From positions 21,440,485 to 21,504,484 of the forward strand of contig NC_134027.1 of NCBI RefSeq assembly GCF_964204645.1: a DNA stretch of 64,000 bases. The letters are read 5' to 3'. This DNA comes from Tubulanus polymorphus. Taxonomy: Eukaryota > Nemertea > Palaeonemertea > Tubulaniformes > Tubulanidae. Position numbers and translations under genes: made by a program. The notes beneath the pieces are model-generated. The model was not told the DNA's origin. It was given only the letters and a program-made list of their open reading frames with translations, and searched no databases. Below are positions 37,706-49,724 of this stretch, in pieces; within the stretch, counting starts at the first letter, position 1; the number at the start of each line of letters is the position of its first letter.

Positions 37706-38263
37706 AGGCCTATGAATAGTATTAAGACACAGGATTGACCTCACATTAGTTTTTCCAATTCCGAGACATCCCCTGATTTTCCCTCTCCTTGTTTTCTTTT
37801 TTTCCCTCAACCCATAATCTGAATACCAGATGTTGTTACAGTCCCTTACAAAGTCTGACGTCAAACTGTCAAATAAAGGTTAACTCCTGTTTCTTGCAGT
37901 GCACTCACAGATTCTGGGTCATAAGCTATTTTATCAAATATACTAAATGATAACCTTATTGACTTTGAAAATGTGTCTTATATTTGTGTTCTTGATGATT
38001 TATATCGGGAACTGGCAAATTCATTGATTTCATTGAATTTATTGTCACAATCGGGATATAAAATAATGACAAAACTAATAGGCCTAGGCCTATAGTCCTA
38101 TAGTTTGTTAGTGTTTTGTGAGGTTGCCGTTTAAACTTATCAGTAGCCATGATGTTTTTCTCGGATTTATTGCAGAATAACCATTCCAAAACACAAGTAC
38201 ACAATCAAAAACCCCAGAAAAAGCATCAAGTCCATAGGCTAGGCGACACAGAGTTGTAGGTTG

Positions 38264-38424
38264 CTCATATCAGAGTTGTAGGTATTTGATGTAAAAACGA
38301 TAATCTGTTAATCGTATGTCTATGTTAAAACGATAATCTGTTAATCCTATGTCTATAATAGACATAGGATTAACAGATTATCGTTTTTACATTTCCTACA
38401 ACTCTGATACTACGAGCCCCTGTG
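38264..38424. mobile_element. Foldback element, hAT-like, copy A
   Basis: The right end is 'cagattatcgtttttac', then 'ctacaactctgatactacg' and 'agcccctgtg'; the left arm is its decayed complement. The aacgataatctgttaat segment is duplicated inside the left arm. Family of 43384-43503. Confidence 0.6.
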
Positions 38425-38449
38425 ATCAGCGAGAGTGCCTTCTGTGTGT

Positions 38450-38591
38450 GGCTCGTCACATTAGCTGGGGGGTCCAAAATCAACGATTTGACCCAGTTTC
38501 CTAGGTACCACCTATATAAAAAAGAAATAGGTTGTACCTAGGATACTGGGTCAAATCCTTGATTTTGGACCCCCAACTATCGTGACGAGCC
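38450..38591. mobile_element. Foldback MITE, host of the next element
   Basis: Ends ggctcgtcaca / tgtgacgagcc-like, with inner arms 'gggggtccaaaatcaacg' and 'cttgattttggaccccc' and 'acctaggatactgggtc'. The second TAGTTAG element is inserted at its right edge, duplicating 'gacgagcccg'. Confidence 0.65.
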
Positions 38592-38593
38592 CG

Positions 38594-39438
38594 TAGTTAG
38601 TTACCTAATCGTTGGTGGTAAGCTTTTTATAATCGGATGGGCTTATACCAACGTTAGGGATGACAAGGACCAAAACACGGTTGAAAAAAGTAACACTTCA
38701 AAAATATACTTTCTATTCACTTCAGTCCACAATTAATGGCTTAATTCACAAACTAACACAGGTACCTTTCGAAATAATCCAATTTCATGTATGTTTCGAG
38801 TGATTAATCAACATTTTGAGAAATTAATTAATTTCTCCACAAATTTCGCCATTGGCCGCCATTTCTCTGTATTGCACATGTGGCATGATAAGACAAGGGG
38901 ACCTACAAGGATTTATATAAAACTTTCAAGACGAAACGACAATCTTTATTTTTGATGGTTTTCCAACTTTTATTTCAAGTCTTCGTGTTTTCCATAATAA
39001 ATAATGAAATAATAAATTTCTGGTAAAAGAAAAATGTGAATAAGTGTTGATTTTTTAATTTTTTTAAATTTCGTCGTTTCGCTTTGTTAGTTTGTGCTGT
39101 TGTCCTGGCCTCAGTCCACAGGTGCCAGCACCTCCAGTAATTTTCAAAATGGCAGCTGTTGACTGGACGGAAATTTACTCTCACTTTACGGCAGATTTGC
39201 ACATGGATTAAGATCGTCAGGTGAGGTGTTATAGGTATCAGACAAACTACGAATCTGTTGTGCGTCGATTACAACAAAAATGAGACGGATATCTTAAGAG
39301 ACAATGAAATGCCAGGCAAATTACTCGTCAGTCAAATTGGCTGACGAAGATTTCATACAAAAATGACCTTCCCATTCCTGACTGTGGTTTGTGAAAATAT
39401 CCGATCGTGAAACTAAACCACAGTCAGGTTACTGACTA
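38594..39438. mobile_element. DNA element copy 2, nested insertion
   Basis: Near-identical to 36859-37705. It is flanked by GACGAGCCCG at 38584-38593 and 39439-39448, a 9-bp duplication plus one chance match. It is inserted in the end of the MITE at 38450. Confidence 0.8.
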
Positions 39439-39448
39439 GACGAGCCCG

Positions 39449-41275
39449 CTGCTGTCCCAAGAGAGTGAGACCAGCAGTCTTGATTTTTTACCGTGTCGAT
39501 TGTCGTCAGTGATGATGCAGCACTAAAAGATCCAGTGCTCTCTGAAAATACATACAAACCCGTAACAACCGACAGTACCACACAAATATACGACACTTAC
39601 AGATGAATACACGGTAACAAAACAGTGGCAGCACCAGCAGTAGCATTCATCGTCATCTACATTTGCTACCGCATCTCATCCATCTTTTTAGTTTACATAC
39701 ACAGGCACAGAGGGAGCCACAAGCCAGCTCATCGTAAAGTGCCCTCCATTTTTAGTAAACTGCAAGCTATGCGATGGGTGAACTTGCTATTTGTGTGATT
39801 CGTAAATAAATTGACAATTTATTAGGCTATTTCGGTTTCATACGGCGTGATTGCCTTTAAAGACATTGGCGACTCGTTCGCCATCTATCGCTATTGCAGT
39901 GACTCAGCGAGACTTGCAAGATTGAGTTGCCGATGCCGGGCCGATTCAAAATGTTGACTGGGTTATCACTACACTACACCAGTTTGCTATATAAATTACC
40001 ACACAATTTCAATGCACTTACCTTTGATAAGACAGTCTGTGCCCTAATAGCCTCCTTAGATGTTTTGAAATATTAATTTAGTTAATTTATTAAGTTTAAG
40101 TTTATCACTATTAAGTTTATCCATTGCCCACTTGCATGATAGTTCTTTGATGATAGTTCTTTATATATTCATTATATGTAATGAAATCAAATGTAAGTTC
40201 ATCAAATTTCTTAACTCATTATACCGATTTTAATTGTTTTTAGCCCCATGAAAAATGAATGATGTCATGAAAATGAATGAATGTTTATTAACATTGTCAG
40301 TAGTTCTCATAAATTTTCTTTGGCCTTTTTTTCCGTGGCCATTTTTTCCTTGGCCATTTTCCTAGGCAAAAACCTTGACCATTCTTTCCTTGGTCATTTT
40401 TCCTGGCCATTTTTTCCTTGGCCATTTTTTCCTACATTCATTTCGGTCTGGCAAGTCCTCGCCAAGGCATGTTTGGCATTGTGTTATTAGATACTTGTTT
40501 CGAGAATCATTTCCGGGTACCGGTAACAAATAGGCCAGGGGCCTTTACGCGACGATGCCGTTTATCTCCATTCTATTCCAATGGAATTCATTCATCATAA
40601 TTCAGCCCCAAAGAAATTTGTTCAGCTCTGATGTGATAACGACAAATATTAAGAATTTCTTTTCATTGAAATGTCCTTATTCAAAATCCCGTGTAAGGCT
40701 TATGTGTCGTAGCAATTGTTTAGTTGACATAAAATGTCATCTATGGGACAGAGCATCTCACAAATCTGCCATTGAACAACATTCAATCGGGAGCCGAACC
40801 GGGAAGCGGGAAGCGGGAAGCGGGAGCCAGCTTCACGGGGGTAAATAAGAGACGTTTGTTTATCTTATTAGGTAGGCCTTCGTTTGAAAAGATGTTTTTA
40901 GATCACTGATCCCAATTGTCATGTAATTATGTCTGTAACCAGTTTGCTATTTTATAAGCACCACCGTTGTTTATTTGCTCTAAAAACTTGATACTGGTTA
41001 TAGGTTTTGCATCAGTTTTAAATTTAACTTGAGAATAGGTAAAACACGAAAACGTACTCTCCGTTACTTGAACGGCACCTTCGCTATAGGAGACGATATT
41101 TAACCTAGTTTTGCTTCAGACTGCATAATGTTCGCTCACGCGTCCTTATCTTGTGTATACGACTCGACATATTGATGCCGATAATCGGAACACTCGGACT
41201 TATACTACTTCGTTTCCACCGAATTTCAAGAGTCAGTAGTATATACGTATACTGGGTTTAGGATATACATCTAGG
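39449..41275. other. Intergenic DNA with simple tandem repeats
   Basis: 40320-40437 is a degenerate tandem array of about 18-bp units, 'tttttccttggccat'. 40799-40833 has four 'cgggaag' units. No gene was seen; the transposase start follows at 41276. Confidence 0.5.
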
Positions 41276-43144
41276 ATGGCTAACCGAAGACCAATATCTA
41301 CTGCAGCAGAACGAGTCCGCAAACTTATGTTCGATTCAACGTGTGAAAATAATGCCGATTGCTCTGATGATATTCTAGAGGCCACGATGGATTCGTCGGA
41401 TTCGTCGTTTTTCTCAGAAGAAGAAGATGAAAAAGAAGAAGAAGGAGAGGAGGAGGAGGATGAGCAACAACAGGAGGAGGAGCAGGAGGAAGAAGTAGAA
41501 ATGGAAGTCCAGGATCATCCAGTGGCAGGGCGTGGTCGTGGTCGTGGAAGACCGCGTGGATCAAGAGCTCGGCGTGATATTGCACCGCATCGACATATGA
41601 CTGATAAGAGTTGGTCGGACGTATCAGTAACCGATTACGGCCCGTCCCTGTTACGATTTCGACCGGTAGACGAGAGCGGTCCGGCTAACGTTGACCATTT
41701 ACCAGAAAACGCGAGACCGTTGTCTTTTTTCCGGCTCTTTTTCACGGACGACATCGTAGATGACTTGGTGACGGAAATCAATCGTTACGCCGACGAGAAG
41801 ATCGCCGCTGCGGGACCGCGGCTATTGCCAAATTCGCGCCTCCAGAGCTGGACCCCGACAAATTCGCAGGAAATCCTCCGCTTTATCGGAATTCTACTCA
41901 ATATGGGGATCGTGCGATTGCCGAACGTCCAGATGTATTGGAGCACGACGTGGTCTTGTTCGCAATCGTTTTTTAGAGATGTGATAAGCTGCGACCGTTT
42001 TTCGCTTCTCTATCATAGCGTGTTGCACGTAACCCATACGCCACCGAACCGGAACACTGAACGCGCGCATAAAATCACTCCGTTCCTCGCTAAAATCGTC
42101 GCAAGGTACCAGCACCATTACGTCCCGTACCGCGAAATAGCGATGGACGAATCGAGGATCGGTTATAAGGGTCGCGTGGCGTTTAAACAGTACTGCCCGA
42201 AGAAACCGGCCAGATGGGGCCTGCTTATGAGAACTGTCGCGTGTCCTCACACCGGATACTTGCTGAACGCGTACTCGTATTGCGGGCGCGACGACAACGT
42301 CGTTCCGGAACCCGGACTAACGAAAACGTCGCAGATCGTAGTAGACCTCGTGAGACCATTCGCGAATCGCGGGCACCACGTGTTTTGCGACCGGCTGTAC
42401 AGCTCGATACCGCTGGCGGAGAATCTGTCGGGTTTCATTATACGGGGACAATCGCGTTGAGTTCGGCCGGGATGCCGACAGCCGCGAAAAATGTACACGC
42501 TATGCAACGCGGAGACGTGCGCGCCTATCGAAAGAATAACGTACTGATCTTGAATTGGTTTGATAAAAGGGTCGTGACGATGATCTCCACGTTTTCGAAA
42601 GGAGACGAGCGAAGACACGTCCCGATTCGTGGTCGCGACGCGGAGATTTCGAAACCGGCGGTTGTGTTCGACTATAACCAACACATGTCGGGAGTCGATC
42701 TACACGATCAACTAAACACATATTACGACAGTTCTCGAAAGACAGTCAAGTGGTGGAAAAAGGTGTTCTTTTGGCTGATCGAATCGAATTGTTACCAATT
42801 CGTACATTTTATGGAAACTCCACACCACGAGGCGAGTTCACCAGGCCACATCGCTGAAGTTTCGCGAGCTACTCGTCGCCGATTTAGTGCGTACGGCTGA
42901 TCCCAAACAAGCGAAGCGGGGACGCCCATCGATAGGCCCGCCGGACGAGCGACTAAACGGCAAGTTTTACGCAGTAGCACGTGCCCCGCGATCGAGCCGC
43001 TGTTGTCGCGTTTGTAGCAACTATCGAGCAGGGAAGGAGTCGCGGACGGCGTTTTACTGCGGCACATGTTCTGATAAGCCCGGCCTACACTCAGGAGAAT
43101 GTTTCAACCGATATCACACTGTTAAAAATTACAAGACATATTAA
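41276..43144 (+). pseudogene. piggyBac-type transposase, two frameshifts
   Basis: Three overlapping frames together cover a full-length-looking piggyBac transposase. 41276 to about 42430 has an acidic N-terminus, an AT-hook-like GRGRGRPRGSRARR and the core with 'IAMDESRIGYKGR' and 'FCDRLYSS'. About 42430-42850 has 'DYNQHMSGVDLHDQ' and 'KWWKKVFFWL'. About 42850-43144 has the C-terminal Cys/His zinc-binding segment (CCRVC ... FYCGTC ... CFNRYH). The three catalytic Asp positions are kept, but frames break near 42430 and 42850, so it is inactive unless these are sequencing errors. No TTAA-CCC ends were found around it. Its base composition is GC-richer than its surroundings, which suggests recent arrival. 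Confidence 0.85.
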
Positions 43145-43383
43145 GAATTAATGAACAAACCTGTTGTTGTAATTAAGGCTGAATTAAAACAATTTATGAA
43201 TTCAAAATCACAAATTGTATGTTTTTTTTTTCACTTTTCTCAATTTGGGGACAATTTTGTGGATCTTGAAGACCTTGTGGGTTTTAAAATCGCTGCAAGA
43301 CAGTATACGTACAAGTATAGCCTAATATATGCAATGTAAATCTACAGGTATGATATATGCAATATATGAAGGAACGGATAACA

Positions 43384-43503
43384 CACAGGGGCTCGTATCA
43401 GAGTTGTAGGTAATGTAAAAACGATAATCTGTTACTCCAATATACATTGGATTAACAGATTATCGTTTTTACATTACCTACAACTCTGATACGAGCCCCT
43501 GTG
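43384..43503. mobile_element. Near-perfect foldback element, hAT-like
   Basis: Starts CACAGGGGCTCGTATCAG and ends with its exact complement; the whole 120 bp is an almost perfect palindrome with a small loop near 43435-43450. It is flanked by GGATAACA on both sides (43376-43383 and 43504-43511), an 8-bp duplication typical of hAT elements. Confidence 0.85.
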
Positions 43504-43869
43504 GGATAACACAATTAAACGACATTCAGCGATTCAGGACCCTTTCAGCAATTCAGGACCCTTTGGATACGTTCTAGTAGCTCTAAAATATTTTCATGGA
43601 GCAAGAACATCAGTATCTTAGACTTGATTATGAAAGAGTCGCAGTTTTACCTTATCTATTCCATCTTGAAAGATATGAAGACCGAACCCCGAGGGTGATA
43701 GTGATATTCATGTGATACTGAGTAATGACGCATGCGCACTGACGATGAATCTTTATTGTCCTAATCAAATTGATTTGGATATTATATCTACATCGAGATT
43801 GAGGGCTATGATTTTGATAATTCAAGTAACCCAATATCATACGGAAAGTGATATCTCATGTAATGAAAA
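43504..43869. other. Unassigned spacer
   Basis: No gene was seen. 'ttcaggaccctttcagc' style units are repeated twice near 43530-43555. The broken edge of the LINE lies near 43870. Confidence 0.35.
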
Positions 43870-44743
43870 GGATTCATTGTTCTTTCGTATTTCTTTACTT
43901 TTTCTAAGATCTTGGAAATACATGGGAGTATTGATATTGGTCTGTAGTTTGAAAAATGTGAAACATCTCCATATTTGAACAAAGGTAATATCTTTGATAT
44001 TTTGAAGGATTCAGGTACTTGCCCATTAATCAAACTTAGATTTAAAATATGAGCTAACGGCAGAGATATAGCGTCAATTACTCTCTTGAGGATCTTTTGA
44101 TTGATACCATCATGACCAGTGTTATTACTATTTTTAAATTTTGAAATAATATTTTCAATTTCTAAAGAATCTGTGGGAGAGAAAAAGATATTATTTTGTT
44201 GTGGCGGACCCATTAAAGAGAAAAATGTTTCGTTAGTAGGTAAAATATCATTGGCTAAATTTGGACCCGCTTGTGCAAAACACTTATTAAATTCATTGGC
44301 TATACTAAAATTATTTTTGTACATAACACCATTCTGTTCAAAAACATCAGGAAATTTAGAATTTGATGATTTTCTATTAATTAGGTCATCAATTATTTTC
44401 CAGGTTTCCTTGGAATCTCTCGGATTGTTTAACATAGAGTTATAGTGAAGCCTTTTAGCCTTTTTGATACAAGTATTAAAAACGTTTCTATATCTACTGT
44501 AGATATCTCTATCAGTTTGAAGTTTACTAGACAGGTATCTTCTATAAAGAGAATCCTTCTTTTTTAAAGAAATCAATAAACCGTTAGAAAACCATTCGTG
44601 TTTCTTGTCCCTATATATCGAAAACTTTCTATTGATTATAGGGAAACATTCCGTGTAATATTTGTAGAATACAATATAAAAGAGTTATAGGCCACACTAG
44701 AGCATATTAAAAATAAAATCTCCAGTCGGTTTATGAGAGTCGG
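43870..44743 (-). pseudogene. LINE reverse transcriptase, N-terminal part
   Basis: Encodes the pre-RT linker (RDSKETWKIIDDLINRK) and the first RT blocks: 'NNTGHDGINQKILK', 'PESFKISKILPLFK' and 'NYRPISILPCISKILEK'. The similarity stops right after this motif, well before the YxDD active site, so it is 3'-truncated and inactive. A stop also lies near 44690 in the linker. Confidence 0.85.
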
Positions 44744-45078
44744 TGTTTAGATTACAGATTTATGGCATTATCATGCCTGTTTCACGGTCGTTTATTTTGT
44801 ATTGATTCTTCAATCTGTTCATCGTATTTATTCCCAGTAAGTTTATGGTTGTATGAACTCCAAGTATGTGCATTGTAATATAGTTCACCTAGGTCCAAGT
44901 TATTGTGCAAAATCAGTGTCTGGTACTATTTTTTCTATAGCAAACTTTATTCTTGTCAACTTACCTTACTATATGAACCCATGTAATTTTGTAAATGTTG
45001 TTCAGTTAAAATATAGACTTCAGCTTGACATCCAACTCTTCGCTCTCACTTCTTTGCCGTTAGTTGGTTTTGCCGACA
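44744..45078 (+). repeat. Left LTR of the BEL/Pao element
   Basis: TG...CA boundaries are defined by the 5-bp target duplication on the left and by the end of the 64-bp match to the right LTR remnant. Confidence 0.85.
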
Positions 45079-45176
45079 TTTTCTGGTCCCTCGAGCCGGA
45101 CGGAGGAAGAGTTAGCTGGTAAGCTGAAGAAACTGCGGCGAGCCCGTGGGGTTAAGAAGGGTATCTTCACGCGTCA

Positions 45177-47638
45177 ATGCCTGAAGACTTGATAGCCATC
45201 ACTGCAACCCGAGAAGAGCTGAAAGCTGTCCTGTTGCAGATAGGCCAATATGTTGACGCCATCGACGAGATTAATGAAGAGTTGGCAGCCTTGCTGGTAG
45301 ATGATGCGGATGTTCGCCGACGATTATATGGCCGAAGTATACAGGCAACACCGAGTAGCTGTCGAGAAGATCACGACGGCCGTCCTCGAGGCCCGAACAC
45401 CAACACCAACCGATGTTGAGACCGTCGATGAACTGCCTTCAGACGTCTTTATGCAGTCAATCGTTGATCAACTTGGTTTAGATGGTGAAGACAAGATGCT
45501 GCGACTGAATACAGTTGAAGGTCAAGGATCCCGGAGAGCAGTGAAGTTGGTGAAGCTAGATGTCGCCCCGCTCGCAAGTGGTAGCACACAGAAGCTGATA
45601 AATGTAGATGAAGTATGGTCCGTACCTGCCCTGAAGATTCCTGTTGCTCACACTCGACTGAAACCGAAGCAAAGCTGGTCGCACCTTGATGACATAGATG
45701 TCTCGTCGCCAGATGTCTTTGATGTTCAAGTTCTCCTTGGAGCCAATGTCACCGAAGCCATAGTCCAGCATAAAGCAAGAGTGGGGAAGCCAAATCAGCC
45801 CATAGCTGTCTGTACAAATTTTGGTTGGGCGCTTACTGGTCGTACCTGCATTTTCCTGTCACCAGCAGGCTCCAGTCCAAGCGTGTCCCTCTGTAAGAAG
45901 TCCAACGAAGAAAATGACGAAATGACGGCGCTTGTCAGAGAATGGTGGTCAACAGAGTCGTTTGGTGTGAAGTACAGCAAGATGGAAGTTCAATCACTTG
46001 AAGATACGAGAACTCAGAAGATGCTGGAAGACAATACCCACCTTGTGGATGGTCATTATGAGACGAAGCTGTTATGGCAAAAGTCCGATGTGAAGTTACC
46101 AGACAACAAACCATGTGCCCTCAACCGACTTCGAAGTGTGGAAACGATGCTGAAGAATGACGCTAAGAAGGCAGACGCTTATAGCAAGACTTTTCAGACC
46201 TACCTAGAGAAGGGCTATGCCAGAAAACTGACTGCCGAAGAAGCCGATGTTCCAAGCCCGAAGCAATGGTTCCTACCGCATCATTCTGTCTGCAACCCTA
46301 AGAAGAAGTTGCGTGTAGTCTTTGATGCAGCATCCAGATACCAGGGAGTCTCCCTCAACAACCAGTTGATGTCCGGTCCGGATTTCCTTCAAAGGATACC
46401 AGGGATTTTGCTGAGATTTCGGCATTAGCCTGTTGCTGTTATGGGTGATATTGAGGCAATGTACCACCAAGTGAAGATTGCTGTAGAAGACCAGCCTGCC
46501 TTAAGTTTCCTGTTGAGAGATCTTGGAGAGCCAGATGCATACCAGATGGTCGTAAATATCTTTGGTACCCGGTGCTCAGCAGCCATAGCTTGTTTTGCCC
46601 TTCGGAAAACCACTGACGAACCAGGAGTCGCTGCAGATGTCCGAGACGCCATTCTACGAGACTTCTATATGGACGATTTTCTACACTCAGAGACGTCGCC
46701 ACCCGAAGCAACCAGAATGATACAAGATGTTACTCGAGCTGTACGCCATGGAGGTTTCCGACTGACCAAGTTGCTAGGCAACAGCAGAGAAGTAATTCAA
46801 GTCCTTCCACCAGGAGAGCTGTCCGTATATGTCGCCACCGATCGTCTTCCCTCCGTGCGAGCCTTAGGTGTCTGGTGGAATGCTGAAATGGATGAAATTG
46901 GTATCAAGCTGCCTAGTCTGGAGAGATTTTCCCGTCGAGAACTACTCAGGCTAATATCCTCGATTTTTGACCCGTTTGGTATGGTAGCACCTGTCATCAA
47001 CAGAGCCAAAATCCAGATGCAAGCTACATGGTCCAAGAAGTTACACTGGGATGCTGAATTGCCAAAAGAAGATGTTGTCCAGTGGAGAGAGCTCTTACAA
47101 GACCTGCCCAAGCTGTCAGAAGTCACGATCCCAAGATGCTTCAAGCCCACTGATGTTGAGCCTGTAAGAAGAGAAATCCACCTGTTCTGTGACGCATCGG
47201 AAAAGGCCTTCGGTGCTGTCGCTTATTTCCGGATGATGATGCCGGATGGTACCACCCGTTTCTGTTTTTTTCATGAGCAAAACTAGAGTTGCCCCTCTGA
47301 AGAAGATGTCGATAGTCCGTCTGGAGATACAGGCTGCAGTCCTAGCTGTACAACTTGGCGAATCCATAAAGAAGGAAGTCACGTGTCACATTGACGAAAC
47401 GTTGTACTGGTCAGACAGTAAGGTGGTCCTGTCCTACGTGTCGAACGAAAGCAAGAGGTTCCACATGTTCGTTGCCGTTCGAGTTGCCGAAATCCACGAC
47501 TCTACCATTCCCAAACAATGGCGCCATGTACCGGGGAGTCAAAACCCGGCTGATGATTGTTCCAGAGGTATACCAGCTGCTGCCCTTGCTAAGAGATGGT
47601 TTCAAGCTCCAGTTTTCCTGTACCAGACTTCAGCTTGA
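45177..47638 (+). pseudogene. BEL/Pao gag-pol remnant
   Basis: A short gag coiled-coil piece (about 45177-45300, with a frame change near 45300) is joined to the pol region. The retropepsin-like part includes 'DVFDVQVLLGANVTEAIV'. RT blocks follow: 'QWFLPHHSVCNP', 'RVVFDAASRYQG', 'GDIEAMYHQV' and the active site 'YMDDFLHS'. An in-frame TAG at 46426-46428 interrupts the RT. A frame change in a T-run near 47265 separates RT from the RNase H-like part (LFCDASEKAFG; RLEIQAAVLA; YWSDSKVVL). Zinc-knuckle gag and integrase are absent. The element cannot be autonomous. Confidence 0.88.
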
Positions 47639-47688
47639 CATCCAACTCTTCGCTCTCACTTCTTTGCCGTTAGTTGGTTTTGCCGACA
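47625..47688 (+). repeat. Right LTR remnant (64 bp)
   Basis: Identical to 45015-45078. It begins abruptly after pol sequence, so the rest of the LTR was deleted. Confidence 0.85.
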
Positions 47689-47693
47689 GTCGG

Positions 47694-48249
47694 CGTTGAA
47701 AAGATTTATATTGAAATCGCCCAATATGAAGTACGTACGCCCTGTTCTAGTTAAGTTTTCTAAGAGTGGTAGAAAATCAGTGTTAAAGTTATTGAAACTT
47801 ACATCAGGTGGTCGATTGATAGTGCCAACAATATGTTTTGACATATTATGTGGTATTTGGATTTCTATGAATAAACTTTCGAATGTGTCATTTACACATG
47901 TAAAATCATCCAGTACCCTAAATCTAATGGTGTTGTGGACAAACATCGCTATTCCACCACCACGTGCATCCTGTCTACTTATGAAAATCGACTCATAATC
48001 AGGCAAATTATACATTGACTTGTTGTCATGTTGAAGTTTAGCCCACGTTTCAGTAAAAGCTAGGATCCCAAAATTGAAACAGAAGGAGTTTAAATATAAT
48101 TGCAAATTTTCAAAATTCTCATTAAAACTCCTTATATTTAGATGAAACGAGGAGAAGTTTGATAATCCAAACTTTGATAATTGCGTTAAATCCTTATAAT
48201 ATTTACTACTTGAACCTACGATAAACTCAGGATGTGCATGACTGGCCAT
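47694..48249 (-). pseudogene. LINE apurinic-type endonuclease
   Basis: N-terminal part of LINE ORF2 with the APE motifs HLNIRSF, TETW, GGGIAMFV and GDFNIN in order. The frame is open up to the BEL/Pao insertion. It would nick target DNA to start target-primed reverse transcription. The start at 48249 (MASHAHPEF) is plausible for ORF2. Confidence 0.85.
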
Positions 48250-48554
48250 CTGCTAGTGGAATTGAAGCGTGATAGTAATACTTCGACGGCACTCACCGTT
48301 ACATAATAAATTTTGCTCATTATGAACAAAGTACGCATATGTATTCACAAAAAAATCAATGTCAACAAAGAAAAATTGACGCTGTAGAAAATTGGTGAAC
48401 ACAGCGCATACTATTAGCAATAAACCATACCGAGTAACTAAAGCCACGAGCATATAAAAGGATTAGCTCCTCCTAAATAATTTTAAAATGCTAAATAATA
48501 ATTGTTATTAAGGAATTATGATTTGATAGGATTAATCAAACTAGGATACACGAT

Positions 48555-49198
48555 TTAATATCTCATCAAATCTGCATAGCCACTAAGATGGTGCTTCATG
48601 TTGTTAATGTCGGCCATAATTTTACCGTCATTCGACCATGATGCTGAAACCGTTTGATGTTTGTTCAGGTACTTCAGGAATTGAGCTCTGCCGCGAGTTA
48701 AATCCTCAGAGATACTAGTTTTGGATCCTTTTAATTTTCTACGCTGTTTGATAACCAGCTCTTTGTCAGTGTGACGCACAAATTTGACGATCATTTTGTC
48801 TCGGAACACTAGATGGTTTTCCTATTCGATGCGCTCGGTCGATGTCACACGCATTGATATCAATGTTCAGGGGGTCTTTGAAAAATTTCGTACATTTTTC
48901 AAGCGGATTTTCGTCTGGAAGTTCGTTGAGTCCAAAAATACGGATAGAGTTTCTTCTAGTGTACATCTCTTATTCTTCGTAGTACGCATCAATTTCCGAG
49001 AGTTTGTAATCGACGTCTGAAAGTGACTTGTCGATTACACGTCGTCATTGTCGAATTCATCGATAGTGGGCGGTTTCGTCCTCTTAGAAGTTCTCGCAGT
49101 TGATGAAGTTGATGATGTTGAGTCGCCGGAACTGCTAGTTTCTGCTTTTTCCGTTTGCTTTTATTGGTGGTTTTACTGTTTTTATTAACTCCAGCCAT
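48555..49198 (-). pseudogene. LINE ORF1, frameshifted
   Basis: Three frames carry consecutive pieces: a Lys-rich N-terminus (49198-48989), 'NSIRIFGLNELPDE ... DIDRAHRIG' (48966-48766) and 'DKMIVKFVRHTDKELVIKQ' (48809-48555). This is the usual order of LINE ORF1 proteins with an RNA-binding RRM-like region. At least two frame changes make it inactive. Confidence 0.7.
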
Positions 49199-49724
49199 TA
49201 TAGGAAGAACGTTGAACGAATAAACAAAAAGTAATGATCGTTCGACTCCACTACGTTCGTAACACTACAACATAAATCCTTCATATGTGAGTGAATATAC
49301 GGCGAATATACTGCGATTTCTTGTCACTACGTCATCGCGCGAGCGTTTTCTACCTGGTATAATTATGTTACGATATCAAAATAACCAAAAACAGTCATTA
49401 TATATGTGTTGAAAGAAGAAACAAACTCACGAGAGATCCACAACAGAAAAACATAACGTATACCATTAATCCATGTAATTTTCACGCGTATAGAATAAGT
49501 AAAAAAATTCAATAAACCAGCCTAGAAGGAGGAGCGAAATAAAACCGGTCTCACTCTAACGTCGACGCCATATCTCTCATTGATTAATCAGAAGATTTTT
49601 TAACGTTTTCATTTTGTAAATAACTATTTGATAGATATTTTCATAATTCGAAAAACGTTTAGGCAATGAATAGCATGTTCTATTATCATTATCATAAAGT
49701 GATTAATTAATTTAAAATCAATAC

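Larger units (their letters stand above)
44744..47688 (+). mobile_element. BEL/Pao LTR retrotransposon, internally deleted
   Basis: Begins TGTTTAG and ends GCCGACA, with the 5-bp target duplication GTCGG at 44739-44743 and 47689-47693. The left LTR is 44744-45078 (335 bp). The right LTR survives only as its last 64 bp (47625-47688), identical to 45015-45078. One deletion removed integrase and the 5' part of the right LTR; another removed most of gag. Confidence 0.9.
43870..49260 (-). mobile_element. LINE (CR1/Jockey-like), split by an insertion
   Basis: Order on the minus strand: ORF1 (49198-48555), endonuclease (48249-47694), BEL/Pao insertion (47688-44744), then the linker and N-terminal reverse transcriptase (44743-43870). 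The reading frame of the host LINE continues across the insertion point (ends ..FNAD before and resumes ..SHKPTGD after). The 3' half of the RT and the tail are missing. Confidence 0.85.

Noticed and set aside
36859-39438. One LTR retrotransposon with 0.85-kb LTRs
   Set aside because: Each repeat has its own target duplication and no gag-pol lies between; two separate insertions explain it better.
42247-43067. Minus-strand frames across the piggyBac gene
   Set aside because: Antisense shadows of a GC-rich coding sequence.
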